A DNA stretch of 62,017 bases from Planctomycetota bacterium (GTDB lineage: Bacteria; Planctomycetota; SZUA-567): contig JAIRTL010000003.1 in the NCBI GenBank assembly GCA_031254915.1, positions 1 through 62,017 on the forward strand, in the 5' to 3' direction. The position numbers were made by a program, and so were the translations under genes. Numbering within the stretch: position 1 is the stretch's first letter; each line of letters opens with the position of its first letter. This document shows, one piece after another, positions 7,934-17,973 of this stretch. The notes under the pieces were generated by a model. The model was not told the origin of the DNA, did not search any database, and saw only the letters and a program-made list of their open reading frames with translations.

Positions 7934-8929
7934 TTACATGTACTTCTGTTTGTACTTGTCGAAGATGACGGCGATGAGAAGGATGAGGCCGCGCGCGACA
8001 TACTGGTAGAACGTCTGGACGTTCATCAGGTTCATGGAGTTCTGGAGAATGCCCATGATGAGAACGCCGGAGATGGCGAACCAGATCGAGGCGATGCCGC
8101 CCGCCATGGAAATGCCGCCGAGAACGCAGGCGGAGATGACGTCCAACTCGAAGCCCTGCGAGGTGGTGGGCTGGCCGGAAGTCATGCGGCTGGCGAGGAC
8201 GACGCCGGCGAATGCCGCCATGAGTCCGTGGAGGATGAACAGCAGCAGTTTGTGCGCGGACACTCGGATACCCGCGAGGTTCGCCGCTTCCTCGTTGCCG
8301 CCGATGGCGAGCGTGTTCCTGCCGAAAGCGGTTTTTTCCAGAAGGGTGCCGAAGACGGCGAAGCAGACGATCGTGATGTAGACGGGAATCGGAATCCCCA
8401 ACCAGGATTTGGTGCCGAGGGCGAAGAATTCCTCCACCGAGACGCCGACGGCGCGGCCGTCGCCGATGATGTAGCCGAAGCCGCGTGCGATCTGCATGGT
8501 CGCGAGCGTGGTGATAAGAGCGTTGATTTTGATATAGGCGATCGTGACGCCATTGACGAGGCCGACAAGAAGGCCGACGCCGAGCGAGGCGAGGATGCCG
8601 AGGATCATGCCGACGGCGCCGCCGAACACCGGCGCCGCCAGGTTGATGACCTGGGCGGCGACGACGCCCGAGCAGGCGACGACGGCGCCGCAGGACATGT
8701 CGAAATTGCCCGACGCCAGGCAGAACATCATGGTGCAGGCGACCATGCCGGTCATGGAGACCGCGAGGGTGAGGGCCTTCATGTTCGGCACGGAAAGGAA
8801 GCGCGGCACAAGCAGCGAACACAGGATGAAAATGACGACAAGAACGACGATCATGCCGAAGTCGCGCCAGATGGTTTTGGCCATCGAGGAGTTCTGTGGA
8901 TTCGCCGGTCCGGTGGTTTGGGCGCTCAT
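7934..8929 (-). CDS. araH: L-arabinose ABC transporter permease
   Basis: A 331-residue inner-membrane protein with about ten hydrophobic segments. It matches E. coli AraH closely along its length: MTGMVACTMMFCLASGNFD, INALITTLATMQIARG, FGRNTLAIGGNEEAANLAG and ASRMTSGQPTTSQGFE all have direct counterparts, and it ends in FDKYKQK as E. coli AraH does. It forms the membrane channel of the AraFGH importer. The gene lies downstream of araG, with a GAGAGAGGA site before the ATG, and is followed by a strong hairpin terminator. No arabinose catabolic genes are in the window. Confidence 0.88.
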   Translation of the reverse strand: MSAQTTGPANPQNSSMAKTIWRDFGMIVVLVVIFILCSLLVPRFLSVPNMKALTLAVSMTGMVACTMMFCLASGNFDMSCGAVVACSGVVAAQVINLAAPVFGGAVGMILGILASLGVGLLVGLVNGVTIAYIKINALITTLATMQIARGFGYIIGDGRAVGVSVEEFFALGTKSWLGIPIPVYITIVCFAVFGTLLEKTAFGRNTLAIGGNEEAANLAGIRVSAHKLLLFILHGLMAAFAGVVLASRMTSGQPTTSQGFELDVISACVLGGISMAGGIASIWFAISGVLIMGILQNSMNLMNVQTFYQYVARGLILLIAVIFDKYKQKYM

Positions 8930-8988
8930 GGTGTAAGATTCCTCTCTCAGAAAAATCGGTACATAAAGCCGTCCGGATGCCGGCGGCG

Positions 8989-10521
<1,533 letters not shown>

Positions 10522-10578
10522 GTCGTTTTCCTTCCATGCCGCCGTGCTTGGCGTCGTGGCGGGTGGGGCGGATAGAAT

Positions 10579-10603
10579 CCGGGGGCCCGATAAGGGCCCC
10601 CGG
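10579..10603 (-). promoter_or_regulatory. intercistronic hairpin between araF and araG
   Basis: A perfect 10-bp stem, CCGGGGGCCC with GGGCCCCCGG, and loop GATAA. It sits 16 bases after the araF stop and 58 bases before the araG start, with no U-tract. Such hairpins behind binding-protein genes often stabilise the upstream message so that more binding protein than ATPase is made. That role is inferred here. Confidence 0.6.
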
Positions 10604-10618
10604 GGATGCTGATTGCCG

Positions 10619-11605
10619 TTATTCGGTGATGCCCTCGTCCTTCAGGATCCGCCTGAAGGTGTCGCGGGTGATGAGTTTGCCGACCGTGCGGGTGTCGAGC
10701 GGAGGCTCGACCCCGTCCTTGATCCACTTGTACATCATTTCGGAGGTGAGATAGCCGTGTTCGCGCGCCGAAAGCAGGATGGAGCCGTAGAAGGAGGTCG
10801 GATTCGCCTTCTCGAGCTCGGGAACGCAGTCGGTGCCGTTGATGCCCACGCCTATGGCGTCGGCGACCGCTATGCCCCTGCCTTCCATGGCGCGGACGGC
10901 GCCGAGGACGCAACTGTCGTTGCCGCCGGCGATGAGCCAATGCTTGACGTTGGGGTAGCGGGTGAGAAGGGTGTTCGTTGCGTCGAGCGCGGTCGGGATC
11001 TCCATGCGCTGCATGACGGGGGCGCGATAGACCTGGCTTTCAGGGAAGCCCATTTCGATGCACATGTCGCGCGCGCCGTCGGTGCGGTCCTGGATGGTGG
11101 GCAGTTCGTCGAAGGTGACGAGGCAGAGGCCGACGTCCTTGATGTCCCAGTTCCGCTTCGCCATCTGCTCCATCAAGGTCTTGCCCACTTCCTGGCCGAT
11201 CTTGTAGGCGGAGATGCCGAGGTAATGCACGCTTTCCATGTCTTTGCCGTCCGCTCCGACGAAACGGTCGTCGACGGCGAGCACCTTGAGGTTGTTCGCT
11301 CTCGCCCCGGCGACGATGGCGGGGCCGAGTTTGACGTCCGGGGTGCAGATGACGAAGCCCTGGGCGCCGTTGGCGGCGATGTTGTCGATGGCCGCGAGGG
11401 TTTTTTCGCCATCCGGAACGCCGATTTTGATGACTTCGAAGCCGAAGTCCTTGCCGGCCATGTCGGCGAACTTCCATTCAAGCTGGAACCACTGCTCCTC
11501 GGGCTGCTTCACGAGAAAGCCAATGACAATATCCGCGGCGCCCGCGACCGAGGAAAAAAGCATGAGCGCCGCCAAACCGTGCCACAATCCGCGAAATCTC
11601 TTCAT
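10619..11605 (-). CDS. araF: L-arabinose-type periplasmic binding protein, copy 1
   Basis: A 328-residue protein with a Sec signal peptide (about residues 1-23). It matches E. coli AraF: IGFLVKQPEEQWFQLEWKF at the mature N-terminus, IKIGVPDGEKTLAAIDN, NGAQGFVICTPDVKLG, KHWLIAGGNDS, and a C-terminal LITRDTF stretch. It is a type I periplasmic binding protein that delivers sugar to AraG/AraH. ATG 11605 is preceded by AAGGAGAG. A close paralogue lies 557 bases upstream on the same strand, with repeat A copy 2 and element C copy 1 between them, so copy 1 may need its own promoter. Confidence 0.85.
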   Translation of the reverse strand: MKRFRGLWHGLAALMLFSSVAGAADIVIGFLVKQPEEQWFQLEWKFADMAGKDFGFEVIKIGVPDGEKTLAAIDNIAANGAQGFVICTPDVKLGPAIVAGARANNLKVLAVDDRFVGADGKDMESVHYLGISAYKIGQEVGKTLMEQMAKRNWDIKDVGLCLVTFDELPTIQDRTDGARDMCIEMGFPESQVYRAPVMQRMEIPTALDATNTLLTRYPNVKHWLIAGGNDSCVLGAVRAMEGRGIAVADAIGVGINGTDCVPELEKANPTSFYGSILLSAREHGYLTSEMMYKWIKDGVEPPLDTRTVGKLITRDTFRRILKDEGITE

Positions 11606-11735
11606 CGTCCTCTCCTTATGGTGAAAACGGACCACATACCCCTGCACCGATGGAAGTTCGACGTTTGACGTGACAAAACGGCCGGCCGGAGAGAGCCGGG
11701 AAGCAACATGCATGGGTATACCGCCGGCGCCTTGA

Positions 11736-11842
11736 AATTGTGATTCCCCGGACTGCGCGCGGCAAGCAATGCGCGCGGGAAGCGAATGTGGAATGGGGCA
11801 ACCACAACCACCTTTTTCACAATTTCGGGCCGCGCCCAGTAT
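11736..11842 (+). repeat. dispersed repeat A, copy 2
   Basis: The most diverged copy. The left half keeps TTGTGATTCCCCGGACTG, the middle GAATGTGGAATGGGGCAACC and the right TTTCACAATTTCGGGCCGCG. It lies between the two araF paralogues, in the same orientation as the other copies. The 11843-12073 stretch beyond it holds a small GCGCC-type hairpin near 11865 and nothing else I recognise. Confidence 0.7.
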
Positions 11843-12073
11843 GCGTGTCGCTTCACTGTAACGCCTTTTGGCGCTTAGTCAAGTCAATCGGGACGATTAT
11901 TGGCTGCTTCGTCCGTTTTCCACGCTTTTTCGCGAAAATCTGGAGGACGGCATATGCCTTGTGCCTCCGCCAGGCTCCCGCAATGAACCGACAGGGGCGC
12001 CGGTCGTTCCAACCGGACCGGTCGGCGCCCTGTCTAAAATGGATGGGTATCCTACAGAAATGATCGTGGCTTG

Positions 12074-12162
12074 GAGCCTATCCGGATAGGGGCGCTTTTC
12101 GGGATGGACTCATTGAAAAATAGCGGGTTACAATACCCATCCCGCCCTGGTCGGATAGGGGC
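12074..12162. mobile_element. MITE-like element C, copy 1
   Basis: About 89 bp. It begins GAGCCTATCCGGATAGG and ends GGTCGGATAGGGGCC, so the ends are imperfect inverted repeats of CCTATCCG. The interior reads GCGCTTTTCGGGATGGAC then CATTGAAAAATA, and matches the reverse complement of 54735-54823. Its right end touches the stop codon of araF copy 2. There is no coding capacity. Confidence 0.7.
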
Positions 12163-13146
12163 CTAGTCCATTCCCTCTTCCTTGAGGACCTGACGGAAGT
12201 TTTCGCGGGTGATGAGGCGGCCGACGGTGCGGGTGTCGAGCGGCGGCTCCTCCCCGAGGTACGCCCACTTGTACGCCATTTCGGCGGTCTTGTAGCCTTC
12301 GACGCCCGCGAGGCCAAGGATGGAGCCGTAGAAGGAGGTGGGGTTCGGCTTTTCGAGTTCGGGAATGCAGTCGGTGCCGTTGATGCCGACGGCGATCGCG
12401 TTCTCGACCGGGTGGTTCTTGCCTTCGAGGGCGCGGACGGCGCCGAGGACCGAGTTGTCGTTCGAGCCGCCGATCAGCCAGTACTTGACGTCGGGGTAGC
12501 GGGTGAGGACGACGTTGGCGGCGTTGATGGAGGTGGGGATTTCCATCATGCCGATGATGGGGGCCTTGATGACCTGGTCTTCGGGCAAGCCCATCTCGAT
12601 CGCCTTGGCGATGGCGCCGTCGGTGCGCTCGCGGGTGGTGTCGAGTTCTTCGTAGGTGATGACCATGAAGCGGACTTCGTCGATGGGCCAGTCGCGGCGC
12701 TTCATTTCGTCCATGAGGGCTTCGCCCATCTGGCGGCCGATGTTGGTGGCGGACATGCCGACGTAGGGGACTTCTTCCATGTAGGAGCCGTCGGCGCGGA
12801 TGAAGCGGTCGTCGACGGTGACGACCTTGAGGTCGTGCGACCTGGCGCGGGCCATGATGCCGGGGCCGAGACGGACGTCGGGGGTGCAGATGACGAAGCC
12901 CTTCGCGCCGTTGGCCGCGATGTTGTCGATGGCGGAGAGGACTTTTTCGCCGTCCGGGGTGCCGATCTTGATCGCCTCGAAGCCGAGATCCTCGCCAGCC
13001 TTGTCGGCGAACTTCCATTCAACCTGGAACCAGGGTTCTTCGGGTTGCTTTACCAGGAAACCGATTTTCGGCTTTTCGCCGGCCATGGCCACGGCGACGG
13101 CGAAAACGGCCAACAGCGACAACGCGATGAGACGGATTTTCGACAT
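12163..13146 (-). CDS. araF: L-arabinose-type periplasmic binding protein, copy 2
   Basis: A 327-residue protein with a Sec signal peptide (about residues 1-22, ending AMAG). It is strongly similar to its downstream neighbour: KIGFLVKQPEEPWFQVEWKF, TPDGEKVLSAIDN, NGAKGFVICTPDVRLG and NAIAVGINGTDCIPELEKP recur with modest substitutions. E. coli AraF has LGFLVKQPEEPWFQ at the same place, so copy 2 is slightly nearer to AraF at the N-terminus. ATG 13146 follows AAAGGAAGG. It is the first gene of the ara cluster and sits behind a palindromic LacI-family-type operator. Two binding proteins sharing one AraGH pair may widen sugar range; this is inferred. Confidence 0.85.
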   Translation of the reverse strand: MSKIRLIALSLLAVFAVAVAMAGEKPKIGFLVKQPEEPWFQVEWKFADKAGEDLGFEAIKIGTPDGEKVLSAIDNIAANGAKGFVICTPDVRLGPGIMARARSHDLKVVTVDDRFIRADGSYMEEVPYVGMSATNIGRQMGEALMDEMKRRDWPIDEVRFMVITYEELDTTRERTDGAIAKAIEMGLPEDQVIKAPIIGMMEIPTSINAANVVLTRYPDVKYWLIGGSNDNSVLGAVRALEGKNHPVENAIAVGINGTDCIPELEKPNPTSFYGSILGLAGVEGYKTAEMAYKWAYLGEEPPLDTRTVGRLITRENFRQVLKEEGMD

Positions 13147-13326
13147 GACCTTCCTTTCTCAAATCAAAGCGGCCCTCACCCGTGCACACCGCCAATGCGT
13201 TTTCGGAAAGGGCCGGCCCGTTGTTGCGCCTTCGGACACGGTCGTGCCGGACGCAACGCGCGGAACATGCGGGTCGGCAATTCACGAAAACGCCGTAGAA
13301 AAAAACCGGGAGCGAACGAACGTATT

Positions 13327-13340
13327 TGAAAACGTTTTCA
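13327..13340. promoter_or_regulatory. LacI-family/cre-type operator upstream of araF copy 2
   Basis: TGAAAACGTTTTCA is a perfect 14-bp palindrome centred on CG and fits the LacI/GalR-family operator pattern (TGWAANCGNTNWCA). It lies about 180 bases upstream of the araF start, in a locally AT-rich segment. No LacI-family regulator is encoded in the window, so the cognate protein is unknown. Confidence 0.6.
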
Positions 13341-13499
13341 TGACAGGAAACGCAAGCCTTGCTTCATCGCGGGGCGTTCCGCAAGAATCAAGAAAATCGT
13401 ACCGCGGACAATGTCGTTCATGGAAGCGGATGAACGCGCCCGAACCAATGCGCATTGACAAAATCGATTGTAAAACTAGGATAGATGCATGCCGCTCGC

Positions 13500-13612
13500 G
13501 ATCCGGAGTTGCGATTCCCCCAGCTGTGCGCGGCCATGAAATGGCCAAGGGAAACGGATGTGGAACAGGGCACCCCCCATCCCTCATTTTCACAATTTCG
13601 GGCCGCATTCAG
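13500..13612 (+). repeat. dispersed repeat A, copy 3
   Basis: A well-conserved copy: ATCCGGAGTTGCGATTCCCC, the hairpin GGCCATGAAATGGCC, GGATGTGGAACAGGGC, then TTTTCACAATTTCGGGCCGC. It lies between the divergent araF and HIT genes. A TTGACA at 13456-13461 just upstream could be a plus-strand promoter, but its -10 is poor. Confidence 0.8.
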
Positions 13613-13686
13613 TCTATATAGCAGCGCCGTGCATGGTTTGTCAAGCGTGGTTTTCAGGATTTTCCAATTTTTCCCGGGGAGCGATC

Positions 13687-14178
13687 ATGAGGCAGCTTTG
13701 GGCGCCGTGGCGAATGACCTATATCCAGGGCGGCGACGAGAAACGGGAAGGGTGTTTTTTCTGCGAGGCGTGGAAGGACGCCGGCGACGCAGCGGAGCGC
13801 CTCCTTCTCGTCCGTTCCGGAAAAACCTTCGTCATGCTCAACCGGTATCCCTACTCGAACGCGCATCTCCTTGTCGCGCCGGCGAGGCACTTCGGCGTCA
13901 TGGAGGAGGCGGACGACGGGGAAGGGGCGGAGTTGTGGAGGGTCGCCGCCAGGGCGAAGCGCGCGCTGTCGGAAGCGCTGTCGCCCGACGGCTTCAACGT
14001 CGGCGTCAACCAGGGGAGGGTCGCCGGCGCGGGAGTCCTCGATCATCTGCATATCCACATCGTCCCCCGCTGGAACGGCGACGTGAACTTCATGCCGGTT
14101 TTCGCCGACGTCAGGGTCATTCCCCAGGCGCTCGAGGAAACGCGCGGCCGGCTGCTTCCGTTCTTCCAGTGGGATTGA
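13687..14178 (+). CDS. HIT-family nucleotide hydrolase/transferase
   Basis: A 163-residue HIT protein with the catalytic triad HLHIHIVPRW near residue 123. It also has an N-terminal WAPWRMTYI segment, a CFFC zinc-type pair near residue 25, and NRYPYSNAHLLVAP. This arrangement matches the bacterial/archaeal AP4A-phosphorylase-like HIT subgroup, which hydrolyses or phosphorolyses dinucleoside polyphosphates or nucleoside phosphoramidates; the precise substrate cannot be read from sequence. ATG 13687 follows GGGGAG at 6 bases. It stands alone, converging with the heparinase gene across repeat B copy 1. Confidence 0.8.
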   Translation: MRQLWAPWRMTYIQGGDEKREGCFFCEAWKDAGDAAERLLLVRSGKTFVMLNRYPYSNAHLLVAPARHFGVMEEADDGEGAELWRVAARAKRALSEALSPDGFNVGVNQGRVAGAGVLDHLHIHIVPRWNGDVNFMPVFADVRVIPQALEETRGRLLPFFQWD

Positions 14179-14245
14179 AGGAAATCGGAAGGCAAAAGTA
14201 AGAGGGCGGAAGCGCGAAGGGAAAAACGACTTTTGATCCGTAGTA

Positions 14246-14299
14246 TGGACTTTCGGAGAAAATCGGGCCAACCGCCGCCGGATTTTCTCCAAAAGTCCA
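14246..14299. repeat. repeat B, partial copy 1 (19-bp-arm hairpin)
   Basis: TGGACTTTCGGAGAAAATC pairs with GATTTTCTCCAAAAGTCCA around a 16-base loop, with one mismatch. It corresponds to one end of the longer B elements near 31.2 and 54.3 kb. Lying between two convergent genes, it could also act as a bidirectional terminator. Confidence 0.65.
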
Positions 14300-14340
14300 T
14301 GGCCAGTTTCCTCCTTCCCGCTTTTGCCTTTTGACGTTCC

Positions 14341-16671
14341 TCATCGCGGCACAATGAGCGTTTCTCCCGGACGGATCTGGAAGCGCCGTCCGCCGATGGC
14401 GGGGCCGAGGTTGACGTTGTCGAGGGTGGCGACCGCGTTGGCCGCGTCCGAAAGCACCCGCCAGCCGCCCCGGGATTCCGGTTCGAAGAAAAGCGTCGCC
14501 GGATCGCCGCGCACCCGCATCGACCACTCGCCGCCGTCTGGTTCCTTCGCCTGAAAATACTCGAGGCCGACAAAGGCCATGCGCACGATCTTGCCGCGGC
14601 GCAGCCTGAAGAGGGCGGCGTCGGCGGACATCTGGAGGTTGAGGGTCGGAGTCACCAGGCTTTCGCCCTCAGGCGCCCAGGCGACGACGTCGATCTGGTC
14701 GAGGCCGTGATCGACGACGATCGCGCCGGGACGGCCGCGAATGATGTCCTGGTCGCGGACGATCCTCGCCGGGCGGCGGGTGGAATCGGCGACTGGATAG
14801 AGGAGCGTCGCCGTGGTCGCGTCGCCGACGAGGGTGCGGTCGAGGATCACCGACGGCGAGGAAATCGCGCCGCCCGCGTTGTCGTAGGAGAAACTCGGCT
14901 CGATGCCGAATTCGCCGTCCGCTGTGACGAGCTGCGAGCCCTGGTCGATCGGATAGATTCGCAGGCCGGGACCGTTGCCGAAATTGGAGGTGGCGAGCAT
15001 TCCCGTGCCGTCGTGATAGGCGGTGATGCCGGGCGCGAGACGGAAGCGGATGCGCGCCGCCTGCGGCCTGGGGTCGCCGTTCATCGTCACCCGGTCCAAA
15101 ACCAACCAATAATCGCCCGCCGCCTCGCCGGGAAGTCCCTTGACGTACAGGACCTGACGCTGCCAGCTTTTTCCGTCCGCGAAGACGGAGGCGTCGGTTG
15201 CGTAGTCGATGGCGCTGTTTGTCCGCCACACCGCGTCGATCGGGCCGACTTCCGCGGTGCAGGGCTTGGGAACGGCGAACTGGCCGTTCAGGGACAAGGT
15301 GCTGTGCGCGCCGGGGTCGGCTGCGCGGCCGCCGACCCCGCCCGGATCGGCCACGAAGGTGACGTTGTGGCCGGCGATGACGAGCGATCCGAAATCATGG
15401 TGCGCCGGAGCGCCGGCGAGGTGGCCGAGCGGACCGAAACGAACCGCGAGATACCTCGCGCCGGGTTCAGTGCCGCTGCGGCTGGCGTAGATGCCGCCGT
15501 AGGACGGGGCGGCGGAATGCCCCGGGAAGGAGGCGGTGGCGGCCAGGCCGGCGCGGCGGCGCGGCGGCGGGGAACTTTCATAGATTTCGCGCAGACGAGC
15601 CGTTTCGATCGGGCCAAGCTCCCTGCCGCCCCGGGGGCCGAAGCGCGGAAGGCTGCCGTCCGGCAGGGCGAGGGAAAGGATATAGCGGGCGGGCGTCTCC
15701 AGCGAATTCCAGGTGTTGATGACCGAGCGCTCGAAGGTGCGGTCGTGCTTGGCGAGTTCGTCGATAAGCAGGAGGTCGTGGAACACCGCCCCGCTCGCGC
15801 CGCCGACGTCGCCGCCGACGCTCGATCCGTCCGGGTGGAACATGCCTTCCGTGTTCGCGATGACGGTGTTGACTTCGCTCGCGAGGTCTTCGCGCGGAAA
15901 GAGGAAAAAATCGCAGACGATGGAGGCGCGAAGATAGGCGCGGGCGAGTTCGTGGTAGACGGCCGCTTCCGCGGTCGCGTCCATGGCCTGGCCGACCGTC
16001 GCCAGGTCGGTGTAGAGGCGGACGAGGATCTGGTCCATCAGGGCGCCGTAGCTGTAGTCGTCAAGGACCGCCTGTTCGAAGGTGTCGACGATGAGGTCGA
16101 TGCGGGCCACGGCCGCCAGCGGCGACTGCGGCTGACCGCCGGAGACGCCGGGATTGACCGCTTCGTTCACCTGCTGCATGGCGTAGGGGGAGGCGACGCC
16201 CCTGCTGCCGCCGGGTCCGCGCTCAAGCGAAAGGTACACGATCCGCCGTTCGCGCAGCGTCTGCCAGATGATGTCCGCCGCGCCGCGCAGGTTGCCTTGG
16301 GCTTTGGCGGCGGCGAGCCCGCGATAGGCGCGGTTCGAATCGTTTAGGGCCTGAATGGCCCCTTCGGCGGCGGATGGTCCGGCCGGAAACGGAGTCTGGG
16401 GCATGGTCATGCCCTGATGCCGCGGGAACGGATCCGACGCCCAGGGCTGCTCCGGCTGGACCGGCGCGTAGGGCGTCGTTGGCGGGGCGGCCGGCGGGGT
16501 CGCGGGCGGATAATACATGGTTGAAGGAGGCGGGCCGGGAGGCGCGGGGACGGTGTTCACCGAGCCGTCCGGGTTGATGATTTCAAGTCCGGGTCCGGGC
16601 TCGCCGGCGCGCAGCGTCGGGAGGCACAGCATGGCGGCTGCGACCACCATGGACGGGATCAGGCGGTTCAT
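14341..16671 (-). CDS. secreted heparinase II/III-like protein
   Basis: A 776-residue protein with a Sec signal peptide (residues 1 to about 22, ending LRAG). A Pro-rich segment (about 35-110) and an alpha-helical region (about 120-360) follow. The C-terminal half resembles the heparinase II/III beta-domain: GIYASRSG, then GPLGHLAGAPAHHDFGSLVI, DPGGVGG and GAHSTLSLNG, like the 'GHxHxDxLSf...vDpG...HNTv' pattern around the catalytic and metal-binding residues. The usual GHGH is altered to GAPAHHD. Members are lyases acting on uronic-acid polysaccharides; the substrate here is unknown and catalytic competence is uncertain. It lies 58 bases behind another secreted-protein gene and has AGGAGAC before its ATG. 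Confidence 0.65.
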   Translation of the reverse strand: MNRLIPSMVVAAAMLCLPTLRAGEPGPGLEIINPDGSVNTVPAPPGPPPSTMYYPPATPPAAPPTTPYAPVQPEQPWASDPFPRHQGMTMPQTPFPAGPSAAEGAIQALNDSNRAYRGLAAAKAQGNLRGAADIIWQTLRERRIVYLSLERGPGGSRGVASPYAMQQVNEAVNPGVSGGQPQSPLAAVARIDLIVDTFEQAVLDDYSYGALMDQILVRLYTDLATVGQAMDATAEAAVYHELARAYLRASIVCDFFLFPREDLASEVNTVIANTEGMFHPDGSSVGGDVGGASGAVFHDLLLIDELAKHDRTFERSVINTWNSLETPARYILSLALPDGSLPRFGPRGGRELGPIETARLREIYESSPPPRRRAGLAATASFPGHSAAPSYGGIYASRSGTEPGARYLAVRFGPLGHLAGAPAHHDFGSLVIAGHNVTFVADPGGVGGRAADPGAHSTLSLNGQFAVPKPCTAEVGPIDAVWRTNSAIDYATDASVFADGKSWQRQVLYVKGLPGEAAGDYWLVLDRVTMNGDPRPQAARIRFRLAPGITAYHDGTGMLATSNFGNGPGLRIYPIDQGSQLVTADGEFGIEPSFSYDNAGGAISSPSVILDRTLVGDATTATLLYPVADSTRRPARIVRDQDIIRGRPGAIVVDHGLDQIDVVAWAPEGESLVTPTLNLQMSADAALFRLRRGKIVRMAFVGLEYFQAKEPDGGEWSMRVRGDPATLFFEPESRGGWRVLSDAANAVATLDNVNLGPAIGGRRFQIRPGETLIVPR

Positions 16672-16729
16672 GTTGTCTCCTGCAAGGAAGCCAAGGGGAA
16701 ATGCGCTTTCAATCCGTTATTCGCCCTGT

Positions 16730-17608
16730 TCAATACAATTCGGGAAATTCCGGCCGCCACCAGGGCGGCATTTCGACTTTGGGTTCGCCGGAGAAGGCTT
16801 CGTCGGGGTCGATCGATTCGAGCGGCCTGGAGATGGGCGGCGCCATTTCCGAATACGCCCCCTTGAGGTCGAGTCCGACCCGTACCGACGGCTCCGAACG
16901 CACCTGCTGCGCGCCGCCGGCGCCAAATGTGACGACGAAGTACTCCGCCTCGAGCGCGGGCAGGCGTTTGCCCCAGATGTCGTAGACGAGCTGGTCGAAT
17001 TCAGCCCGGAGGAACCTGCCGTCGATGGATGTCTCGACAGGACGGGAAAGCAGCACCTGGACGAGGCCGACCCTGCCGGCGAAATCGGGAAGATTGTTGT
17101 AACGTTCGAGAAGGCGTTCCTCAAGGCGCAGGCGGTAGTCCTCGACTCCGGAGGGAGTGGGCATTTCCGGTTGCGCCGGGGGAGGGGGGGCGAACGGCGC
17201 GGGCGCGGATTCAAGGGCTTGCTCCGCCGGATCCGGATCCGCCCGCGAAAGCGGCTCGGAATGCGCCGGACCTTCGTCCTCCGGGAAGGAGGCTTCGACT
17301 TCGGCGCGCTCGCGGAAGGCCGGGAAGGCGCGGTCGTTCCGCCGCTTCGATTCACGACCCCCTTTCCCGGCGGGGATTCCGGCCGACGCGAGGCGCGCAT
17401 CCTCCGGACGCCCGGTGCGCGACGCATCCATGTCCTGTTCCGGCAATTCGCTCAACGGGCGCGGCATCCGCCCGTCGCCAGCCTCGTAATAATCGCCCGC
17501 ATCCCTTCGCGGAGGCGTTTCGCCGCCGTGTTCGGCGGACGGCGTGGTTCCGGACGCTCCCGCGAAAGCGACGGCGAACAACGAAAGGAATAGAACCGCC
17601 TTGTGCAT
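16730..17608 (-). CDS. secreted protein of unknown function, cotranscribed with heparinase-like gene
   Basis: ATG 17608 is chosen because GGAGAC precedes it and a signal peptide follows at once (HKAVLFLSLFAVAFAG). The 292-residue product has a long, charged and Pro-rich disordered region (about 20-145). After it comes a folded segment (about 150-260) containing RLEERLLERYNNLPDFAG and FDQLVYDIWGK. I recognise no family. Its position just upstream of the heparinase-like gene on the same strand suggests a shared extracellular or periplasmic role. Confidence 0.6.
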   Translation of the reverse strand: MHKAVLFLSLFAVAFAGASGTTPSAEHGGETPPRRDAGDYYEAGDGRMPRPLSELPEQDMDASRTGRPEDARLASAGIPAGKGGRESKRRNDRAFPAFRERAEVEASFPEDEGPAHSEPLSRADPDPAEQALESAPAPFAPPPPAQPEMPTPSGVEDYRLRLEERLLERYNNLPDFAGRVGLVQVLLSRPVETSIDGRFLRAEFDQLVYDIWGKRLPALEAEYFVVTFGAGGAQQVRSEPSVRVGLDLKGAYSEMAPPISRPLESIDPDEAFSGEPKVEMPPWWRPEFPELY

Positions 17609-17776
17609 GGCTGTCTCCGCAGCGTCAATCCATATCTGTCGATCGAACCGAGATGCGAACGCGCGCTCGGGAAACGCCGCCATTTCAGCGTCCGAAAACG
17701 TTCGCTGTTTCTATTATCGGCCGTTTGCCGGCGGGAAAGCCACAAATTCGGGATAAAGGGGCGCCGTATGCGACTA

Positions 17777-17825
17777 TTTGTCTGAAATGCCTGTGCATGT
17801 GGACGGTTGGCGAAGTTCAGACAAA
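17777..17825. repeat. inverted repeat upstream of the secreted-protein/heparinase unit
   Basis: TTTGTCTGAA and TTCAGACAAA form perfect 10-bp arms separated by 29 bases. They lie 170-220 bases upstream of the 17608 start, where a regulator site or promoter element could be. Confidence 0.4.
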
Positions 17826-17922
17826 CCGCCCGCTTGAATCCCTCCAACGTTTCCTGGGTTCCATTTTTGCGCCCTGGAACGCCTCTCGCTTACGGCTGGC
17901 GCGTTTTCTGAAATGATCGGCA

Positions 17923-17973
17923 TCCCCGGCGCGTTTTCGGGCTCGACCGCGCCGACCTAAAACGCGCCGGGGA
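17923..17973. repeat. 15-bp-arm palindrome in the 17.6-18.4 kb non-coding region
   Basis: TCCCCGGCGCGTTTT and AAAACGCGCCGGGGA are perfect arms around a 21-base loop. A further GGCGCGTTTTC occurs at 17898-17908 as a direct repeat of part of the left arm. The surrounding gap (17609-18395) has no open frame I can support on either strand; short frames within it lack ribosome sites and family resemblance. Confidence 0.5.

Noticed and set aside
13456-13484. TTGACA-based plus-strand promoter before the HIT gene
   Set aside because: The hexamer at the right distance (AGGATA) is weak, and repeat A lies between it and the gene; not listed as a promoter.
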